DNA from: Burkholderia sp. Ac-20365
GTDB lineage: Bacteria > Pseudomonadota > Gammaproteobacteria > Burkholderiales > Burkholderiaceae
Direction of reading: 5' to 3'
NCBI RefSeq assembly: GCF_017104715.1
Contig: NZ_JAAGPI010000009.1
Span: 240,900-304,899, forward strand
DNA: 64,000 nt
Numbering within the stretch: the first letter of the stretch is position 1; the number at the start of each line of letters is the position of its first letter. Below are positions 62,080 through 64,000 of this stretch, piece after piece. Both the position numbers and the translations under genes were made by a program. The notes beneath the pieces were generated by a model, which was not told where the DNA came from, did no database searches, and saw nothing but the letters and a program-made list of their open reading frames with translations.

Positions 62080-64000
62080 TTAGAACGATTCGTCCGGTCC
62101 GAGGTAACGCCATTGGCCAGGCGGCAGTGCGCCCAGCATCACGTGGCCCATCCGCACGCGCTTGAGGCCCACGACGTGCAGTCCGACCAGTTCGCACATG
62201 CGGCGAATCTGGCGCTTCTTGCCTTCGCGCAGCACGAAGCGCAGTTGCTCGCCGTTTTGCCAGCTGACCAGCGCAGGCTTGAGCGGCACGCCGTCGAGTT
62301 CGAGGCCATGGCACAGCTGCGCGAGGCTCTCAGCGGGGAACGCGTGCTCGACGTCCGTTTCGACATCGCCGTATGCGACGCGCACCAGGTATTCCTTGTC
62401 GATGTCCGAATGCCCGCCGATCAGTTGCTTCGCAATGCGGCCATCCTGCGTGAGCACCAGCAACCCCGTCGAATCGATGTCGAGGCGGCCCGCTGGCGCG
62501 AGCTGGCGTAGATGCGCGACCGAGAAACGGAGATCCGTGTGATCGCCTTCCCAGCGGTTCTCGGGTTTGACGAGCGTCACGGCCGGCTCGTAACCATCTT
62601 CCGCCTGACCCGACACAAAGCCGACCGGCTTGTGGATGAGGATCGTCACCTGCTTGAGTTGCATCGCCTGTGCGGCAGGGTCGATCTGGATGTCGGCGTC
62701 GGGACGAACCTTCGTGCCGAGCGTATCGATGACCACGCCGTCCACCGTGACCCAGCCCTTCTCGATCCATTCGTCCGCTTCGCGGCGCGAGCACAGGCCG
62801 AGTTCGGACATCAGCTTCGACAGGCGCAGATTGCCGGGCGCGTCGTTGTATTCGCCCTCGTCGCGCTGTCTCGGTGCGGCGGTCGGGCGGGCCTTGCGCA
62901 CGGTTTTTTCAGCCGGGCGGTCGAAGCGCGCCGGACGATCGAAGCTGTCTTCGATCGCGCGCGTATCGCGTTTGGCCTTGGTGGCGCGAGGCGCTGCTTT
63001 TGGCGCGGCGTCGTCGGTGCGCTCGCCGTACGCGGCCTTCGCGGGCTTTGCGTAGGTGCGTTCGCCGCCAGCTTGCGTGTCGTCGCTGCGACTGCGGCGC
63101 GGTGCGCCTTCGCCACGCGGACGACGTTCGGCGGATCCGTCGCGCTCGCCGGAGAAGCGCGGGCGCGAAGATTCGCTGCTGCGTTCGCGCGGAGCGCTAC
63201 GGCGTTCGTCGCCGTCACGGGAGAAGCGCGGCGCGCTACGACGTTCGTCACCTTCGCGCGGGGCGCGAGGTGCGCGGCGTTCGTCGCCATCACGAGAGAA
63301 GCGCGGCGCGCTACGACGTTCGTCACCTTCGCGCGGGGCGCGAGGTGCGCGGCGTTCATCGCCGTCACGGGAGAAGCGCGGTGCGCTGCGTCGTTCGTCA
63401 CCGTCACGGGAGAAACGCGGCGCGCTGCGGCGTTCATCGCCTTCCCGCGGAGCACGAGGTGCGCGACGTTCGTCGCCGTCACGGGAGAAACGCGGTGCAC
63501 TGCGGCGCTCGTCGCCTTCCCGCGGAGCACGAGGCGCGCGGCGTTCGTCGCCGTCACGGGAGAAACGCGGCGCGCTGCGGCGTTCATCACCTTCGCGCGG
63601 GGCGCGAGGTGCGCGGCGTTCGTCGCCATCACGAGAGAAACGCGGAGCGCTACGGCGTTCGTCGCCGTCACGTGAAAAGCGCGGTGCACGTTCCTCCGCC
63701 GATGCGGTGCCTCGCGAAGGACGATCCGACGGCGTGCGTCGTTCGGCCCGATCACCGGCGTCACGACGGAAACCACCACTTGCGCCGGCGCCTTCCTTTC
63801 GCGCCGGACGGTCACCCGTCGAGCGGCGTTCGAACGAATCGGAATCGCCACGTTCGCGCGAACCAGCGCCCGATGCGCGGGCAGGACGATCACCGAAGCG
63901 CGGGGATGCCCCTTCACGTGCACCCGCCGACGGTCCGCGGCGCTCGCCCGTCGCGCCCGCCGTCTTGCCAGCGGGGCGCCGCCCGGTGTCGCCGCCGTCA
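62080..64000 (-). CDS. RluB-type 23S rRNA pseudouridine synthase with a long repetitive N-terminus, 5' end off the right edge
   Basis: 640 codons are visible; the frame stays open to the window edge. The C-terminal 260 residues hold an S4 RNA-binding domain (LRLSKLMSELGLCSRREADEWIEKGWVTVDG) and the RsuA/RluB catalytic domain with the Asp in GRLDIDSTGLLVLTQDG and REGKKRQIRRM. It should isomerise a uridine in 23S rRNA. The N-terminal 380 or more residues are Arg/Asp/Gly/Pro/Glu-rich and repetitive, with 25-residue units (RAPREGDERRSAPRFSRDGD). The GTG at 62901 is only an internal codon. Confidence 0.88.
   Translation of the reverse strand, partial: DGGDTGRRPAGKTAGATGERRGPSAGAREGASPRFGDRPARASGAGSRERGDSDSFERRSTGDRPARKEGAGASGGFRRDAGDRAERRTPSDRPSRGTASAEERAPRFSRDGDERRSAPRFSRDGDERRAPRAPREGDERRSAPRFSRDGDERRAPRAPREGDERRSAPRFSRDGDERRAPRAPREGDERRSAPRFSRDGDERRSAPRFSRDGDERRAPRAPREGDERRSAPRFSRDGDERRAPRAPREGDERRSAPRFSRDGDERRSAPRERSSESSRPRFSGERDGSAERRPRGEGAPRRSRSDDTQAGGERTYAKPAKAAYGERTDDAAPKAAPRATKAKRDTRAIEDSFDRPARFDRPAEKTVRKARPTAAPRQRDEGEYNDAPGNLRLSKLMSELGLCSRREADEWIEKGWVTVDGVVIDTLGTKVRPDADIQIDPAAQAMQLKQVTILIHKPVGFVSGQAEDGYEPAVTLVKPENRWEGDHTDLRFSVAHLRQLAPAGRLDIDSTGLLVLTQDGRIAKQLIGGHSDIDKEYLVRVAYGDVETDVEHAFPAESLAQLCHGLELDGVPLKPALVSWQNGEQLRFVLREGKKRQIRRMCELVGLHVVGLKRVRMGHVMLGALPPGQWRYLGPDESF
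63190..63690 (-). repeat. 75-bp in-frame tandem repeat within the pseudouridine synthase gene
   Basis: About six full units of 75 bp, each giving 25 residues, plus one shortened unit that lacks the RAPRAP part. I count about eight copies of the FSRDGDERR segment. Units differ by scattered, mostly silent changes. Confidence 0.85.

Noticed and set aside
62512..63675. Long plus-strand ORF of Ala/Arg/Thr-Phe repeats opposite the pseudouridine synthase gene
   Set aside because: It is the mirror of the minus-strand 75-bp repeat; the minus frame joins an S4 and catalytic domain, the plus frame nothing known.
63190..63690. CRISPR-like array
   Set aside because: The 75-bp units have no spacer-repeat alternation and encode a repetitive protein tail in frame.

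Overview
This window reads as a stretch of primary-chromosome core genome from a betaproteobacterium of the Burkholderiales, most likely Paraburkholderia, Caballeronia or Burkholderia sensu lato. The reasons are the high GC content with GC-rich third positions, the gene order cysS - alkA-like glycosylase - accA - tilS - lysC - tRNA-Ser, a glyoxylate-cycle pair (aceB, aceA), the dapC-dapD-yffB-dapE-prmB block, smc-zipA-ligA-def, and dispersed palindromic repeats of the type I associate with that group. I see no prophage, insertion sequence, CRISPR array or rRNA operon.

Layout. 1-8.8 kb: a periplasmic cyclophilin (cut by the left edge), a TPR protein, cysS, an AlkA-type DNA glycosylase with a histone-like tail, accA, tilS, lysC and tRNA-Ser(GCT). 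9-17 kb: a small Pro/His-rich exported protein, fabI, a YejABEF-type peptide importer, and an NlpC/P60 peptidoglycan hydrolase. 17-21 kb: a probable Tat-exported patatin lipoprotein, gltX, and a tRNA cluster Ala-(Glu-Asp)-(Glu-Asp) in which the Glu-Asp unit is tandemly duplicated. 21-30 kb: GNAT, AraC, RraA-like and AIG2-like genes, then malate synthase, haloacid dehalogenase, a LysR regulator, a universal stress protein and isocitrate lyase. 30-36 kb: an RhlE-type helicase behind a long leader, an acyl-CoA-binding protein, and the overlapping operon tsaB-rimI-udg-DUF1853. 36-46 kb: thiD, lplT, alr, radA, a DUF2866-like gene, a CaiB/BaiF CoA-transferase, an ABC-F ATPase, glutathione peroxidase and cardiolipin synthase. 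46-52.5 kb: prmB, lysine/diaminopimelate genes and an EamA exporter preceded by an overlapping 46-codon ORF. 52.6-64 kb: smc, zipA, a large inverted-repeat element, an exported alpha/beta hydrolase, ligA, def, and an RluB-type pseudouridine synthase whose 5' end lies beyond the right edge.

Most genes serve translation (aminoacyl-tRNA synthetases, TilS, TsaB, RimI, PrmB, Def, RluB, tRNAs), envelope and lipid building (AccA, FabI, Alr, DapCDE, LplT, Cls) and chromosome upkeep (AlkA, UDG, RadA, SMC, LigA). No complete, obviously new defence or biosynthetic system is visible. The most unusual items are the 46-codon ORF coupled to the EamA gene, the composite inverted repeat of about 690 bp downstream of zipA, the tRNA duplication with a compensatory acceptor-stem change, paired ATTTCACAAT motifs upstream of aceA, and a 75-bp in-frame tandem repeat in the pseudouridine synthase gene.
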